Shown: positions 32,323 to 41,060 of the stretch, in pieces
Layout: each line of letters opens with the position of its first letter
Numbering within the stretch: position 1 is the stretch's first letter
The notes under the pieces: model-generated
What the model was told of the DNA's origin: nothing
The model's input: the letters and a program-made list of their open reading frames with translations, nothing else
Database searches by the model: none
Origin: Patescibacteria group bacterium
Lineage (GTDB): Bacteria > Patescibacteriota > Saccharimonadia > Saccharimonadales > UBA4665
Direction of reading: 5' to 3'
Length of the DNA stretch: 55,336 bases
NCBI GenBank assembly: GCA_030271625.1
Contig: JARXKN010000004.1
Location: 1 to 55,336 of the forward strand
Position numbers and translations under genes: made by a program

Positions 32323-33121
32323 AGACCTGTTTCGCTAAGTCGTAACAGCCGTAGACCACAGCTTCCTCGGGGCGCTGGGCTTGGGTTATTTTCGGTATGG
32401 CAATAACGGGTACGGCCCGTTTATCGAGCTCGGCCTGGAGTAAATGGCCCCAGCGATCAAAATAGGTGCCAATACTGCCACCAATAATAATCAGATCCGG
32501 TTGGTAGACGGCAATCAGCTCAAAAAAGCCGAGTGATAAGTTGCGGACAATGTGTTTCCAATCGGCTTCATCGTGAATATCGGCAGCTTTTTTACCAAAG
32601 TGATTATAGATAGCGCGGCCTGAGCCAAAGGTTTCCCACTTGGTTAACTGGCCTTTAAAGGGTAGCATTATATGGCCACCTTCGCTATCCAACATGCCGG
32701 GGTCAAGCTGCTGTTGGTAGACAAAACCAGTGCCAATACCGGTGCTAATGGTTACGTACAACACCTTAGCTTGATCGCGATGCAGTAAAGCTTCTGACAG
32801 TCCAGCAAGATTGGCGTCATTTTCAATTACCACCGGACAGCGCAAAATCTTCTCACAGTCGGCTTGGAGCGGGAAGTTGGTCCATCCTAGATTACCAAGC
32901 TCGACTACGCGACCATGCTTGCGATCAATCCGCCCCGGCGCGGCGACACCGCCGGCGACAAAGTCTTGGTGCTCCAGATGGTGAACGGTATGGGCTAGTT
33001 CCAGCAAAAAATTACTGTATTTTGCAGGGGTAGGGAACTTAATGGACTCCACAATTTTGCCATCATTAGTAAGGACCGCCACCAAGGTCTTAGTGCCTCC
33101 AATATCAATCCCCACGTACAT
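32306..33121 (-). CDS. ROK-family sugar kinase (glucokinase-like)
   Basis: 271 residues from the ATG at 33121. N-terminal phosphate loop GIDIGGTKT (residues 4-12), catalytic Asp102 in ENDANLAGL, glycine-rich STGIGTGFV, and EGGH (147-150) of ROK kinases. Expected reaction: ATP-dependent phosphorylation of glucose or an N-acetylated hexose, feeding sugar into metabolism. Oddity: the CxCGxxGCxE zinc motif normally following EGGH is absent (here IMLPFKG..WETFGSGRAI). Start choice: an upstream in-frame ATG at 33133 sits inside the -10 TATGAT (33129-33134), whereas ATG 33121 is 7 nt beyond it and gives the canonical MYVGIDIGG start. First gene of a leftward pair with the metallopeptidase. Glucokinase is more likely than a transcriptional ROK repressor because no HTH is present. 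Confidence 0.88.
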   Translation of the reverse strand: MYVGIDIGGTKTLVAVLTNDGKIVESIKFPTPAKYSNFLLELAHTVHHLEHQDFVAGGVAAPGRIDRKHGRVVELGNLGWTNFPLQADCEKILRCPVVIENDANLAGLSEALLHRDQAKVLYVTISTGIGTGFVYQQQLDPGMLDSEGGHIMLPFKGQLTKWETFGSGRAIYNHFGKKAADIHDEADWKHIVRNLSLGFFELIAVYQPDLIIIGGSIGTYFDRWGHLLQAELDKRAVPVIAIPKITQAQRPEEAVVYGCYDLAKQVYGKHA

Positions 33122-33128
33122 ACCAATA

Positions 33129-33134
33129 ATCATA
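33129..33134 (-). promoter_or_regulatory. -10 element of the ROK gene, leaderless layout
   Basis: TATGAT on the minus strand ends 7 nt before ATG 33121, so transcription would begin at or next to the start codon. The -35 is poor. Confidence 0.5.
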
Positions 33135-33180
33135 CACTGGCACTAGCTGCAGGGCCAGCAGTTTAAGAAAGACTTGTGAG

Positions 33181-33282
33181 GGGATTGGGTATTTGAATTC
33201 AAGGGGCTAATGCTTAGGGCAACCCGAGCGGCCAAAGGCCACCCGGCGAGAACCGGCCCCTTGAGTTTAAATACCCAATCCC
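33181..33282 (+). ncRNA. Candidate structured RNA: 26-bp helix closing three hairpins
   Basis: Arms 33181-33206 and 33257-33282 pair along all 26 positions: 24 Watson-Crick plus two G-U when read as plus-strand RNA. On the minus strand those two become A/C mismatches, which favours plus-strand transcription. The 50-nt interior folds into three hairpins: GCTTAGGGCAACCCGAGC (33212-33229, one bulged A), GGCC-AAA-GGCC (33230-33240) and CCGG-CGAGAA-CCGG (33243-33256). It sits upstream of the rpsA promoter, so it is not part of the rpsA leader. It does not match tmRNA, RNase P, SRP or 6S RNA motifs that I know. No clear promoter was found. A palindromic mobile element is the main alternative. Confidence 0.6.
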
Positions 33283-33296
33283 TTTAACAGGGCAGC

Positions 33297-33325
33297 TTGC
33301 CTATCAGAGGCCCATCAGATATACT
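33297..33325 (+). promoter_or_regulatory. Promoter of rpsA
   Basis: TTGCCT (33297-33302), 17-nt spacer, TATACT (33320-33325); leader of about 105 nt to ATG 33437. Confidence 0.75.
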
Positions 33326-33436
33326 AGTAAGCAATCTTGGAAACAATTTAATCGAGGGCGCTCAAGGGTCATCCTCTTCGTTAGCGCGCAGTATTAGTTG
33401 CCACAGGAAAATACACTACAAGGAGGCATGAGGAAC

Positions 33437-34498
33437 ATGTCAAAAGAACTTACTATGGATGAGCTGCTAGCCGGCTCAGAGATTACAGCGCTCGCTACTG
33501 GCGACGTTATTGAAGGGGTTATTACCTCGGTCCGAAAGAATGAAGTATGGGTTGACCTCGGTGCCCGCGGTGTCGGCGTAGTTATGCGCCGCGAGATTGG
33601 CCATGGCCAAGCTCTCGAAGACGGCGCTAGTATCACCGTTAGCGTCATCGACCCAGAAATGGAAGAAGGCCACGCGCTACTTTCCATGAAACGAGCCGTC
33701 AAAGATCGCGGTTGGGACGAAGTCCAACGCTTATTTGATGCTCAGGAAATCGTCGAAATTAGCCCATATGACGCCAACCGTGGTGGTTTATTGGTTGAGC
33801 TCGAAGGTATTCGCGGTTTCTTGCCAGTTTCACAACTTGCCGCCGGCCACTACCCACGGGTATCTGGTGCTGACAAGGATGAAATCTTGCAGAAGCTAAA
33901 CGCCCTTACTAGCGAAACCTTACGGGTCCGCATCCTCGATGTTAGCCGCAAGGACAACAAGCTGATTTTCTCTGAAAAAGAAGCTGTTAAAGACGACATG
34001 CAGGCTCGTTTCTCCGAACTCACCGTTGGTGATGAAGTTGAAGGCGTTGTGACTGGTGTTATCGACTTCGGTGCCTTTGTAAACGTTGATGGTATCGAAG
34101 GACTCATCCACATTTCCGAGATTTCTTGGGAACGCGTTGATAACCCTCGCAACTACGTTAAGGTTGGCGATAAGCTCAAGGCTAAAATCATTGCTATCGA
34201 TAAGGATCGTTTGAGCCTGAGCTTGAAGCAAATGAGTGAAGACCCTTGGTTGTCCGAAGTAAAATCCTTTAAAAAGGGCGACGTCGTTGAGGGTAAAGTA
34301 ACCCGCATCACACCTTTTGGCGCCTTCGTTCAACTCAGCGCTAGCGTTGAAGCTTTAGTCCACGTTTCAGAAATGAGCGATGACGAAACCGTTGATCCCG
34401 AACAATTGTTCCAGCTCAACGAAAAGAAGCAGTTTAAAGTGCTCGATATCGACACTGACAACCGCAAAATTGCCCTCAGCCTCAAAGACGCTAAGTAA
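33437..34498 (+). CDS. rpsA: Ribosomal protein S1-like, four S1 domains
   Basis: 353 residues with four OB-fold S1 domains at about 20-87, 102-171, 196-264 and 279-350; domains 3 and 4 carry the classic VGD..EG.VTG(V/I)..FGAFV pattern. In the ribosome S1 binds mRNA upstream of the start codon and helps unfold it. Four domains is the short form compared with six in E. coli. Start choice: AAGGAGG (33420-33426) is only 1 nt from the ATG at 33428, so ATG 33437 (MSKELTMDELL) is preferred; the upstream ATG at 33398 lies before the Shine-Dalgarno. infB follows after 47 nt in the same direction, a plausible translation operon. Confidence 0.9.
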   Translation: MSKELTMDELLAGSEITALATGDVIEGVITSVRKNEVWVDLGARGVGVVMRREIGHGQALEDGASITVSVIDPEMEEGHALLSMKRAVKDRGWDEVQRLFDAQEIVEISPYDANRGGLLVELEGIRGFLPVSQLAAGHYPRVSGADKDEILQKLNALTSETLRVRILDVSRKDNKLIFSEKEAVKDDMQARFSELTVGDEVEGVVTGVIDFGAFVNVDGIEGLIHISEISWERVDNPRNYVKVGDKLKAKIIAIDKDRLSLSLKQMSEDPWLSEVKSFKKGDVVEGKVTRITPFGAFVQLSASVEALVHVSEMSDDETVDPEQLFQLNEKKQFKVLDIDTDNRKIALSLKDAK

Positions 34499-34545
34499 GC
34501 AAACCCCTAAAGGCCGTACCCGGCCAGAAAGTACCACGGATATTC

Positions 34546-36339
34546 ATGGCAGACACAATCAATCCAGAAGCAGACATTACGACTATCGAAATTGAAGACA
34601 TGATTACTGTTGGTACTCTGGCCGAACGGCTGACTATCCCCGTATCACGCTTGATCGGGGAGCTTATGAAGAACGGGGTTATGGCCACCGTCAACGAACG
34701 GATCGATTTCGATACCGCTCAAATTATTGTTGAAGAACTTAAGCTTGGCGTTGCCCTAGCTAAAAAAGTTACCAAAGAGTCCGACGCCCCCGTGCGGGTC
34801 AAGGCTGCTAACAGCGACCACGCTTCCTCACGACCACCAGTCGTGGCCGTGATGGGGCACGTTGACCATGGTAAAACTAGTCTGCTTGATGCCATTCGTG
34901 GTGCCGCTGTCGCCAAGGGCGAAGCCGGTGGTATTACCCAGCACATTAGCGCCTACCAGGTGACGCATAAAGACCGCGTCATCACCTTCCTCGACACACC
35001 CGGCCATGAAGCCTTTGCCGCTATCCGGGCCCACGGTGCCTTGCTAACCGATATCGTTATTATCGTTGTGGCGGCCGATGACGGCATTAAGCCACAAACT
35101 ATTGAAGCAATCCGATTTGCTCGTAAGGCTGGCGTCAAGATTATCGTTGCTGCCAACAAAATTGATAAAGAGGGTGCTGATATCAACATCCTTTACAGCC
35201 AACTCAGCGAGCACGGCTTGATGTGGGACGGCTGGAAGGGTGGTGATACGCCCGTTATTCCTGTGTCTGCCAAAACCGAGCAGGGCATACCAGACCTTTT
35301 GGATATGCTGCTGCTGGTAACTGATGTTGAAGAACTGAAGGCTGACACCGATGTACCGGCCCGCGGTCTGATTATTGAAGCCCACGTCGAGCAGGGTCGC
35401 GGCCCGGTGGCGCACGCCCTGATTGAAGCTGGTGTGTTGAAGCCCGGTGCTTTTATTGTGGCTGGCTCCAGCTACGCCAAAGTGCGCAACCTGGAAACCA
35501 CCGACTTTAAGCCGCTCAAAGAAGCTGGCCCGTCAACCCCAGTTGCCATCACCGGCTTTAAGACACTGCCAGAATTTGGTGATGAATTTACCGTCGTCGC
35601 TAACGAAAAGCTGGCCCGCGCCGCTTCCGCCGCTAGTGCTAACGACAAAAATGCCAGTGGTAGTCGCATGGATATCGGCTCCAGTGAGCTGATCCGCCTA
35701 ATTAACCGCAACAACGAAGTTAATGAGCTAAACATTATCGTTAAAGCCGACGTGCAAGGCTCGCTTACATCCGTTATTGATAGCTTGAAAGCTTTGGACA
35801 CCGGTGAAGTAGCGGTGCGAATTGTTTCGTCTGGCGTTGGCGCTATTTCCGAAAACGACCTACACCTGGCACACTCCGGTCACGCCATTATCTACGGCTT
35901 TAACGTTGAGCTTTCGACTAGCAGCCGCCAACAAGCGGCCCGCGATAAAGTCTCTGTCAGACTCTATAAAATTATCTACGAACTGATAGATGACGTTAAG
36001 TCTGAGCTGTCTGACCTACTGAGCCCAGAAATCATTGAAACCGAAGTTGGTCGCCTGGTTGTCCGCGGTATCTTCAATACCACAAAAACCGCGGTGATTT
36101 GTGGGGGTGAAGTTACTAAAGGTAAGTTAGTGGCCCCAGCCTTGGCGCGCGTCATACGTGACAAAGAACTACTTGGCGAAGTCGAGATTACTGGCCTAAA
36201 GCGTGGTCCAGCCGAAACTAAAGAAGTTTTTGAAGGCGAAATGTGTGGCCTTAGCTTTACTACTACCAAACGCCTCGATTTGCTCGAAGGCGATCACATC
36301 GAACTCTTTACCCGCGAAGCTAAGCAACGTACCCTCTAG
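34546..36339 (+). CDS. infB: Translation initiation factor IF-2
   Basis: 597 residues. IF2_N module at ~19-68 ([20 protein letters not shown]), then the GTPase domain: G1 GHVDHGKT (104-111), G3 DTPGHEAF (150-157), G4 NKID (204-207), G5 SAK (241-243); then domains II-IV ending [10 protein letters not shown]. It places initiator fMet-tRNA on the 30S subunit using GTP. It is shorter than the 740-890 residue forms because the long N-terminal linker is missing, which is common in reduced genomes. No Shine-Dalgarno is evident; the ATG 47 nt after rpsA suggests an operon. fmt and def lie 2 kb downstream on the other strand, so start-codon chemistry genes are clustered here. Confidence 0.97.
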   Translation: MADTINPEADITTIEIEDMITVGTLAERLTIPVSRLIGELMKNGVMATVNERIDFDTAQIIVEELKLGVALAKKVTKESDAPVRVKAANSDHASSRPPVVAVMGHVDHGKTSLLDAIRGAAVAKGEAGGITQHISAYQVTHKDRVITFLDTPGHEAFAAIRAHGALLTDIVIIVVAADDGIKPQTIEAIRFARKAGVKIIVAANKIDKEGADINILYSQLSEHGLMWDGWKGGDTPVIPVSAKTEQGIPDLLDMLLLVTDVEELKADTDVPARGLIIEAHVEQGRGPVAHALIEAGVLKPGAFIVAGSSYAKVRNLETTDFKPLKEAGPSTPVAITGFKTLPEFGDEFTVVANEKLARAASAASANDKNASGSRMDIGSSELIRLINRNNEVNELNIIVKADVQGSLTSVIDSLKALDTGEVAVRIVSSGVGAISENDLHLAHSGHAIIYGFNVELSTSSRQQAARDKVSVRLYKIIYELIDDVKSELSDLLSPEIIETEVGRLVVRGIFNTTKTAVICGGEVTKGKLVAPALARVIRDKELLGEVEITGLKRGPAETKEVFEGEMCGLSFTTTKRLDLLEGDHIELFTREAKQRTL

Positions 36340-36341
36340 TA

Positions 36342-36370
36342 TTGCGGTAACTGTTACTTTATGGTAAAAT
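36342..36370 (+). promoter_or_regulatory. Promoter of the 36378 gene, leaderless layout
   Basis: TTGCGG (36342-36347), 17-nt spacer, TAAAAT (36365-36370), followed 7 nt later by the ATG at 36378. It starts immediately after the infB stop codon. No Shine-Dalgarno can exist on such a transcript. Confidence 0.7.
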
Positions 36371-36377
36371 ACTGATT

Positions 36378-37895
36378 ATGTCTTTACCTATGCTTAATGA
36401 AACGGCCCCTAAACCAGAACTGCCACCATTACCGGCTAGTCCGGAAGTGGCGCCCTTGCCACACCGTCACGAAGCCGAACCGGACGCTAATGAAGCGGCA
36501 GCCGCCGATGGCCTAATTGGTGGTTTCGAATTTAAAGAAGAGCCGCCGACTCGTTTAGAGCAAGCTGCCGACCGTATCAAGAATTTATTACCGGGCCGCT
36601 CAACTCCGCCTAAGATAGAGCTAGCCACCACCAGTGACACCGAGGCTCAGCCTGCCTTGCCTCGATTAGCACCAGCAGCAGTCGACAAACAACCACTGCC
36701 ACCAGCTCCAGTTGCTAAAAAAGTCAGCGCTCCATTACCAACATTGCCAAAACCGGTAGCAGCCAGCTTGCCACCGCGCAGCGCCGCCGAGCCAGAAGCG
36801 CCAGCGCCAGTCGTTGAACCGGAAGTTCCAGCTCCGGCAGTAGTCAAGCCAGTAGTTGTAGCAGCAGCCAAGCCCGTGCGCCATGCTAGTCCTGCTCCAG
36901 TCGTTACGCCTAAAGCAAGTGCTCAGCGCCGGTCACGAGCCGACGCTTTAGCCAAAGCCGATGAGGGAGCTGTTATCCGTATTCCTAAAGCTCCCAAAGC
37001 ACTCAAGACCCCTAAACCAGCCCGCGAGGCAGCCAAGCCGGTTCGGGCTGAGGCCAAACAACCTCGTGAGCGCCTATCGGGCCGCACCGTATTATTACTG
37101 GGCGGTTTAGCATTAGCCAGTCTGGCTAATAGTCGTAAGGACCGTTTACAAAACTTCCGTGCTCGCCGTCAAGCAGCTAATCGTCCCGGCTTCGCTGCCC
37201 GAGCTGCTCAAATCAAGAACGGCGTCAACGAAAAACCGTTAGAATACTTTACCCGCACCAAGACTCGCTTAATGGTGATGAACGAGAAGGGCAATGACCA
37301 TAAAGGCTTACTAGCCGGCGCTATCGGTGTGGTACTGGTATCAGGCCTGGCCTATGTAGCTTATAAGGGCTTGCACCACAGTTCTGGCACTGAAGTTGCT
37401 GATAACGTACCGAAGGGTAGCGGCGGCGCCGCGGCCCATCATCCAGGCGCAGCGGTTAATCACCCTGGTTCTCAAATTGGCCCACACGTGCCAGCTCATC
37501 CTCATCAAGTTCCTGGTCAGCACACCCCAGTTACCCATGGCCCAGCCCACCATGCACCTGTTAGTCACGCCCCCAGTCACCATACCCCAACGCACCGGTC
37601 AACTGCACTACATAGCGGTAGTGTCGTGACCGTTCGTCACGGTGACGGCTTTACAAATGTCGTTAATAATTACGCCTTACAGCACGGTCAGCACTTATCG
37701 GGCGCTCAGAATTACCGTTTGTACCAACAGCTACACGAGCACTTTGGTAATCACATCCTCAACACTGATGTCTATAATCTGCCGCACGGCGACATTGGTT
37801 TACGCCATGCTGGACCAGCCACCTGGAACCCCCAGGCCCAAGAATTTATGGACGATTTGCTTAAGGCTGCCAAGAAGAAAAAAGGCCTGTCCTAA
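36378..37895 (+). CDS. Pro-rich membrane protein with LysM-like C-terminal region
   Basis: 505 residues. Residues 1-230 are Pro/Ala/Glu/Lys-rich and probably unstructured; hydrophobic segments lie at ~236-250 and ~310-332 (GLLAGAIGVVLVSGLAYVAY), the second being the convincing TM helix. A His/Pro-rich linker (~345-415) follows, then an ordered domain ~416-495 starting VVTVRHGDGFTNVVNNYA and ending AGPATWNPQAQEF. The VRHGDG start and the spacing resemble LysM-like modules placed at the end of membrane-anchored envelope proteins, but the match is loose. Likely topology: disordered part inside, His-rich linker and LysM-like domain facing the wall. Function is unknown. Confidence 0.82.
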   Translation: MSLPMLNETAPKPELPPLPASPEVAPLPHRHEAEPDANEAAAADGLIGGFEFKEEPPTRLEQAADRIKNLLPGRSTPPKIELATTSDTEAQPALPRLAPAAVDKQPLPPAPVAKKVSAPLPTLPKPVAASLPPRSAAEPEAPAPVVEPEVPAPAVVKPVVVAAAKPVRHASPAPVVTPKASAQRRSRADALAKADEGAVIRIPKAPKALKTPKPAREAAKPVRAEAKQPRERLSGRTVLLLGGLALASLANSRKDRLQNFRARRQAANRPGFAARAAQIKNGVNEKPLEYFTRTKTRLMVMNEKGNDHKGLLAGAIGVVLVSGLAYVAYKGLHHSSGTEVADNVPKGSGGAAAHHPGAAVNHPGSQIGPHVPAHPHQVPGQHTPVTHGPAHHAPVSHAPSHHTPTHRSTALHSGSVVTVRHGDGFTNVVNNYALQHGQHLSGAQNYRLYQQLHEHFGNHILNTDVYNLPHGDIGLRHAGPATWNPQAQEFMDDLLKAAKKKKGLS

Positions 37896-37933
37896 CCAAG
37901 AGCTAGTGATGGCCATCGGGCCCGTCAAAATGC

Positions 37934-37939
37934 TACAAT
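37934..37939 (+). promoter_or_regulatory. -10 element of the DUF5663 gene
   Basis: TACAAT, 21 nt before ATG 37961, with AGGAAA as a short Shine-Dalgarno near 37950. The -35 is weak (TGGCCA at 18-nt spacing). Confidence 0.45.
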
Positions 37940-37960
37940 ATGCTTAGATAGGAAACAGAT

Positions 37961-38392
37961 ATGCTCAAGATTGATAACAACCTCCTGCAAGAAATCGGCC
38001 TAGCGGCTTTGCCCGACACTGAAAAGAACAGTTTACTGAAGCATATTTACGAGACGCTGGAAATGCGCGTCGGCATGCGTTTGGCCGACCAAATGACAAA
38101 CGAACAACTTGATGAATTTGAGCGCTACTTTGAAGCCAAAGATGACGCCGGGGCCTTTGCTTGGCTAGAGAGTAACTTCCCCAATTATAAAGATATCGTC
38201 CAGGAAGAGTTTGAAAAGTTGAAGCTTGAAGTTAGTCAGGCGGCGCCACAGATTTTAGCGGCCGCTCAAGCACAGGTCGCGGCAGCACCGGCTCCGGCTC
38301 CCGAGCCAGCGCCTCAACCACAGCAGTATGCGCCACCCCAGCAACAACCATACCCACCCCAGCAACCACCGGCTGGCCCAGCTCAGTACTAA
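37961..38392 (+). CDS. DUF5663-type protein with Pro/Gln-rich tail
   Basis: 143 residues. Residues 1-90 match the DUF5663 pattern I know from CPR genomes: LLQEIGLAALPDTEK, HIYETLEMRVGMRLA, QLDEFERYF and WLESNFPNYKDIV, a small all-helical domain of unknown function. The tail (~105-143) is Pro/Gln/Ala low-complexity. No TM or signal peptide. Its TAA stop shares a 4-bp CTAA with the opposing fmt stop TAG, so the two genes converge with a 4-nt overlap. Confidence 0.85.
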   Translation: MLKIDNNLLQEIGLAALPDTEKNSLLKHIYETLEMRVGMRLADQMTNEQLDEFERYFEAKDDAGAFAWLESNFPNYKDIVQEEFEKLKLEVSQAAPQILAAAQAQVAAAPAPAPEPAPQPQQYAPPQQQPYPPQQPPAGPAQY

Positions 38393-39321
38393 GTTGTAAC
38401 GATTATCGGATAGCCGCGCAGAAAGTCACTGCCCGACATCTCTTTTTTGCCAGCTGGAATAAGGCGATCAATAACTAGCACGCTGTCTTTGGCGTGGATG
38501 CCAAAGCAACCATCGGCCAGCCAAATGGTACCGGGTAAACCGTCGGTGGTAACGGTGTGGGCTTGGGTGATAATAATATCAATTCCGGCAACGACAGTTT
38601 TAACGCGCGGCCAGCCGGCTAAAGCTCGCACCATCCGTTCGATTTCGTAGGCTGGACGGTCCCAACTATCGTGGACTAGTAGGCCGGCATCTTTGGCGAG
38701 CCGTTGGTCGTAACTCACCGTAGCCTCTGGTTGCGGGGTAGGGGCTAAGCTACCGTCCAAGATGGCCGGTAAGTTTTTAAGTAGTAAATCTTTGCCAAGC
38801 GTTAATAGGTTGTCGGCTAATTCTTGCTTGGTCTCGTCACCGCGGAGCGCAACGGTGGCTTGGACATAGGTTGGGCCGGCGTCCATTTCGCGGACCAGTT
38901 GCATTAACGAAACACCGGTTTCTGGGTCGCCGGCCAGAAGGGCGGCCTCAATGGGGATTGAGCCACGGTGGGCTGGCAATAATGACGGATGAATATTAAC
39001 AATACCCTTTTGGAACAGATCAATAACAGATTGCGGCACGAGTTTGCCGAAGGCAACCAGGACGCCAGCGTCAGCCCCGTAAGACTGTAAGCTGTCAGTA
39101 ATCTCGGATAGTTTGGTTGGCGATAAGACGGGAATGGCATGGGCTTCGGCGACGGCTGCCACTTCTAGGGGGCGGCTTTTACGTGATTTGGCCGCTGGCT
39201 CTTGAGCCACGACTACTGCCGCAATCTCGTAGCCGGCAGCAATCAGGGCTTGCAACGTGGGAGCCGTGGTTTCGACGCCAGTGGCGATGCGTTCGTTGCC
39301 AAAAAAGACGAGCTTACTCAT
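38389..39321 (-). CDS. fmt: Methionyl-tRNA formyltransferase
   Basis: 310 residues. N-terminal formyltransferase fold with the family signature VNIHPSLLPAHRGS; the catalytic triad corresponds to Asn109, His111 and Asp147 (MDAGP). The C-terminal OB-like domain from ~205 binds tRNA. It transfers a formyl group from 10-formyl-THF to Met-tRNA for initiation by IF-2. Its ATG overlaps the def stop by one base (TAATG), a classic coupled def-fmt operon. Confidence 0.96.
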   Translation of the reverse strand: MSKLVFFGNERIATGVETTAPTLQALIAAGYEIAAVVVAQEPAAKSRKSRPLEVAAVAEAHAIPVLSPTKLSEITDSLQSYGADAGVLVAFGKLVPQSVIDLFQKGIVNIHPSLLPAHRGSIPIEAALLAGDPETGVSLMQLVREMDAGPTYVQATVALRGDETKQELADNLLTLGKDLLLKNLPAILDGSLAPTPQPEATVSYDQRLAKDAGLLVHDSWDRPAYEIERMVRALAGWPRVKTVVAGIDIIITQAHTVTTDGLPGTIWLADGCFGIHAKDSVLVIDRLIPAGKKEMSGSDFLRGYPIIVTT

Positions 39322-39896
39322 TACGCCCAGAGTTCTTTATTATTCTCGATTTCAGTTTGGTAGTCTAGCTTTTTGAGTTCACCGCTATCGTCGAGGCGGA
39401 AGAAGGCATCACGATTATCACGGATGTGGTCAATAAAAACCAGCCCATTGGTATGATCGATTTCGTGCTGGAAGATACGGGCTAAAAAGCCTTCGGCGGT
39501 GACGCGGAATTCCTGGCCTTTGCTGTCGAGAGCTTTCACTTTAACCTTGCTGTAGCGCGGTACTTTGCCGTAGACATTCGGCACGCTAAGGCAACCTTCG
39601 TAATCGGATTCTAGCTTGCCTTCAAACTTGGTAATTTCGGGATTAATGAAGGCCGTAAAGGTGTGATCCTCTTTGTTTTCGTAGTTATTGCGAACGACCA
39701 CAATCTTGTAGAGCTTATCAATCTGGACAGCTGCCAAGGCAACACCAACTTCGTGGTCCCGGCTGGTGTCCCAACTAATGGTAGCGGCTTCCATTTCGGT
39801 AATTATCTTAACGATTTCATTAGTGACGACGCCTACACGCTTCGATTTCTGACGCAGGTGGGTGTTGGGCAGGGCAATAATATCGTCTTTTGTCAT
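39321..39896 (-). CDS. def: Peptide deformylase
   Basis: 191 residues from ATG 39896. Motif 1 GVALAAVQ (51-58), with Ala replacing the usual second Gly of GxGxAAxQ; motif 2 EGCLS (100-104, metal ligand Cys102); motif 3 HEIDH (144-148, two His ligands and catalytic Glu145). Removes the formyl group from nascent proteins using a Fe/Zn ion. Start choice: ATG 39896 gives MTKDDIIALPN, with -10 TATACT ending 8 nt upstream; the longer GTG start at 39920 would place the promoter inside the gene. Operon with fmt. Confidence 0.95.
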   Translation of the reverse strand: MTKDDIIALPNTHLRQKSKRVGVVTNEIVKIITEMEAATISWDTSRDHEVGVALAAVQIDKLYKIVVVRNNYENKEDHTFTAFINPEITKFEGKLESDYEGCLSVPNVYGKVPRYSKVKVKALDSKGQEFRVTAEGFLARIFQHEIDHTNGLVFIDHIRDNRDAFFRLDDSGELKKLDYQTEIENNKELWA

Positions 39897-39904
39897 GTCA
39901 AAAT

Positions 39905-39910
39905 AGTATA
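39905..39910 (-). promoter_or_regulatory. -10 element of def-fmt, leaderless layout
   Basis: TATACT on the minus strand with 8 nt to ATG 39896. The -35 is weak (TTCGGC at 17 nt). Divergent from the 39983 element, about 75 bp away. Confidence 0.5.
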
Positions 39911-39982
39911 CCGCACCCACCCCCGTTGCCGAAATAGTTGTAAGAAGTACTAATAATGATGTTGAGCCGGGCAGAATAATGC

Positions 39983-39988
39983 TAAGAT
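39983..39988 (+). promoter_or_regulatory. -10 element of the 39996 gene, leaderless layout
   Basis: TAAGAT with 7 nt to ATG 39996; a possible -35 is TTGAGC (39962-39967) at a short 15-nt spacing. No Shine-Dalgarno. Confidence 0.45.
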
Positions 39989-39995
39989 ATGGTTA

Positions 39996-41060
39996 ATGGA
40001 CCAGTTCCGAGACATTCTTCTCCTCAAGCACGTTTATTATCGCTCCACGGTAGCTCAAATCTGCTATAACTATCTATTCTTAATTATTGCGTTTGGCTTT
40101 GCAGCAATGTACGCCATCAACACGCCAGGGCCGTGGTTAACCATGGTCTACCTGGCGGCACCAGTCATACTATTTATGTTGGCGCGGGCCTATGTTCGTT
40201 ACCTGATTGTGGCTGATGTGCTGGCTAGCACGCCAGAAGTCAGCAGTTATTTTACGATGGGCACGTTAGCTGGCGCTTCGTCTATGAGCTATGAACTCAA
40301 TTCGGTTGATAAAGTTCGCTATATAGCCGGTGATACCAGTAATGGTTGGGAGCTTTATACGGCAGTTTTTAACTTTTACAATCAGACAAAGTATGGGCAA
40401 TATCTGTCAAAAGAAGTCTACTATACTGTCTTTGAAGCCAAGCTGACCCGTCCAGCGCCGCACTTAATCTTTGATAGTAAGACCGCGAAGGGCAGTCAGT
40501 TTAAGTTGTTATACTTGCAGACCCAGCGCCTAGCGTTAGAAGGCGATTTTAATAAGTATTTTGATACCTACTCGCCGCAGTTCTATCAGATTGATACCCT
40601 AAGTTTTATTACCCCCGATGTCATGGAAGCCTTAATTGCGCTGCAGGCCTACGATATTGAAATAATCGACGATCACATCCTCTGTTCGGGCCCGTTACTT
40701 AAGGGTGCCGAATTAGACGATTTACTCCAAAAAGGTCTAGCTTTGGTCGAACAGTTGAATCAAAACTTAGACACCTATCACGATAATCGCTTAACGGGTT
40801 CTAAGCGGAAAACCGATGTAACGCCGTTTGGCCGGGTGCTGCTAAAAAGCCCGGTAAAATATCTGCCAATGTTAGTAATTTCTTTTATTGCGTTGTTAGT
40901 TGTGCTGTATCTTTATGTCCGCATGCCAGCAAGTAAAGTTAATATTCGACTGCCGTTGTACGCAGGAATCTATTTTGTGGTCTCGTCTTTCCAGTTTTGT
41001 CGAGTTGTCTACACTAATCGACAGCAAGAAGCCCAGTTCAAGAAATATTATCAGTCTTAG
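39996..41060 (+). CDS. Four-TM membrane protein of unknown function
   Basis: 354 residues. Two N-terminal TM helices (~24-41, ~47-64), a soluble middle of ~215 residues rich in Leu/Tyr/Asp, two C-terminal TM helices (~289-308, ~319-338) and a short basic tail. No catalytic motif recognised. The middle domain (LLYLQTQRLALEGDFNKYF, DDHILCSG) would lie on the same side as both termini, probably the cytoplasm. Its TAG stop overlaps the opposing priA stop by 4 nt (TTAG). I do not recognise a named family. Confidence 0.82.
   Translation: MDQFRDILLLKHVYYRSTVAQICYNYLFLIIAFGFAAMYAINTPGPWLTMVYLAAPVILFMLARAYVRYLIVADVLASTPEVSSYFTMGTLAGASSMSYELNSVDKVRYIAGDTSNGWELYTAVFNFYNQTKYGQYLSKEVYYTVFEAKLTRPAPHLIFDSKTAKGSQFKLLYLQTQRLALEGDFNKYFDTYSPQFYQIDTLSFITPDVMEALIALQAYDIEIIDDHILCSGPLLKGAELDDLLQKGLALVEQLNQNLDTYHDNRLTGSKRKTDVTPFGRVLLKSPVKYLPMLVISFIALLVVLYLYVRMPASKVNIRLPLYAGIYFVVSSFQFCRVVYTNRQQEAQFKKYYQS

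Noticed and set aside
33181-33282. tmRNA, RNase P, SRP or 6S RNA identity
   Set aside because: The conserved sequences of these RNAs (for example GAGGAAAGTC of RNase P or the SRP tetraloop region) are absent.
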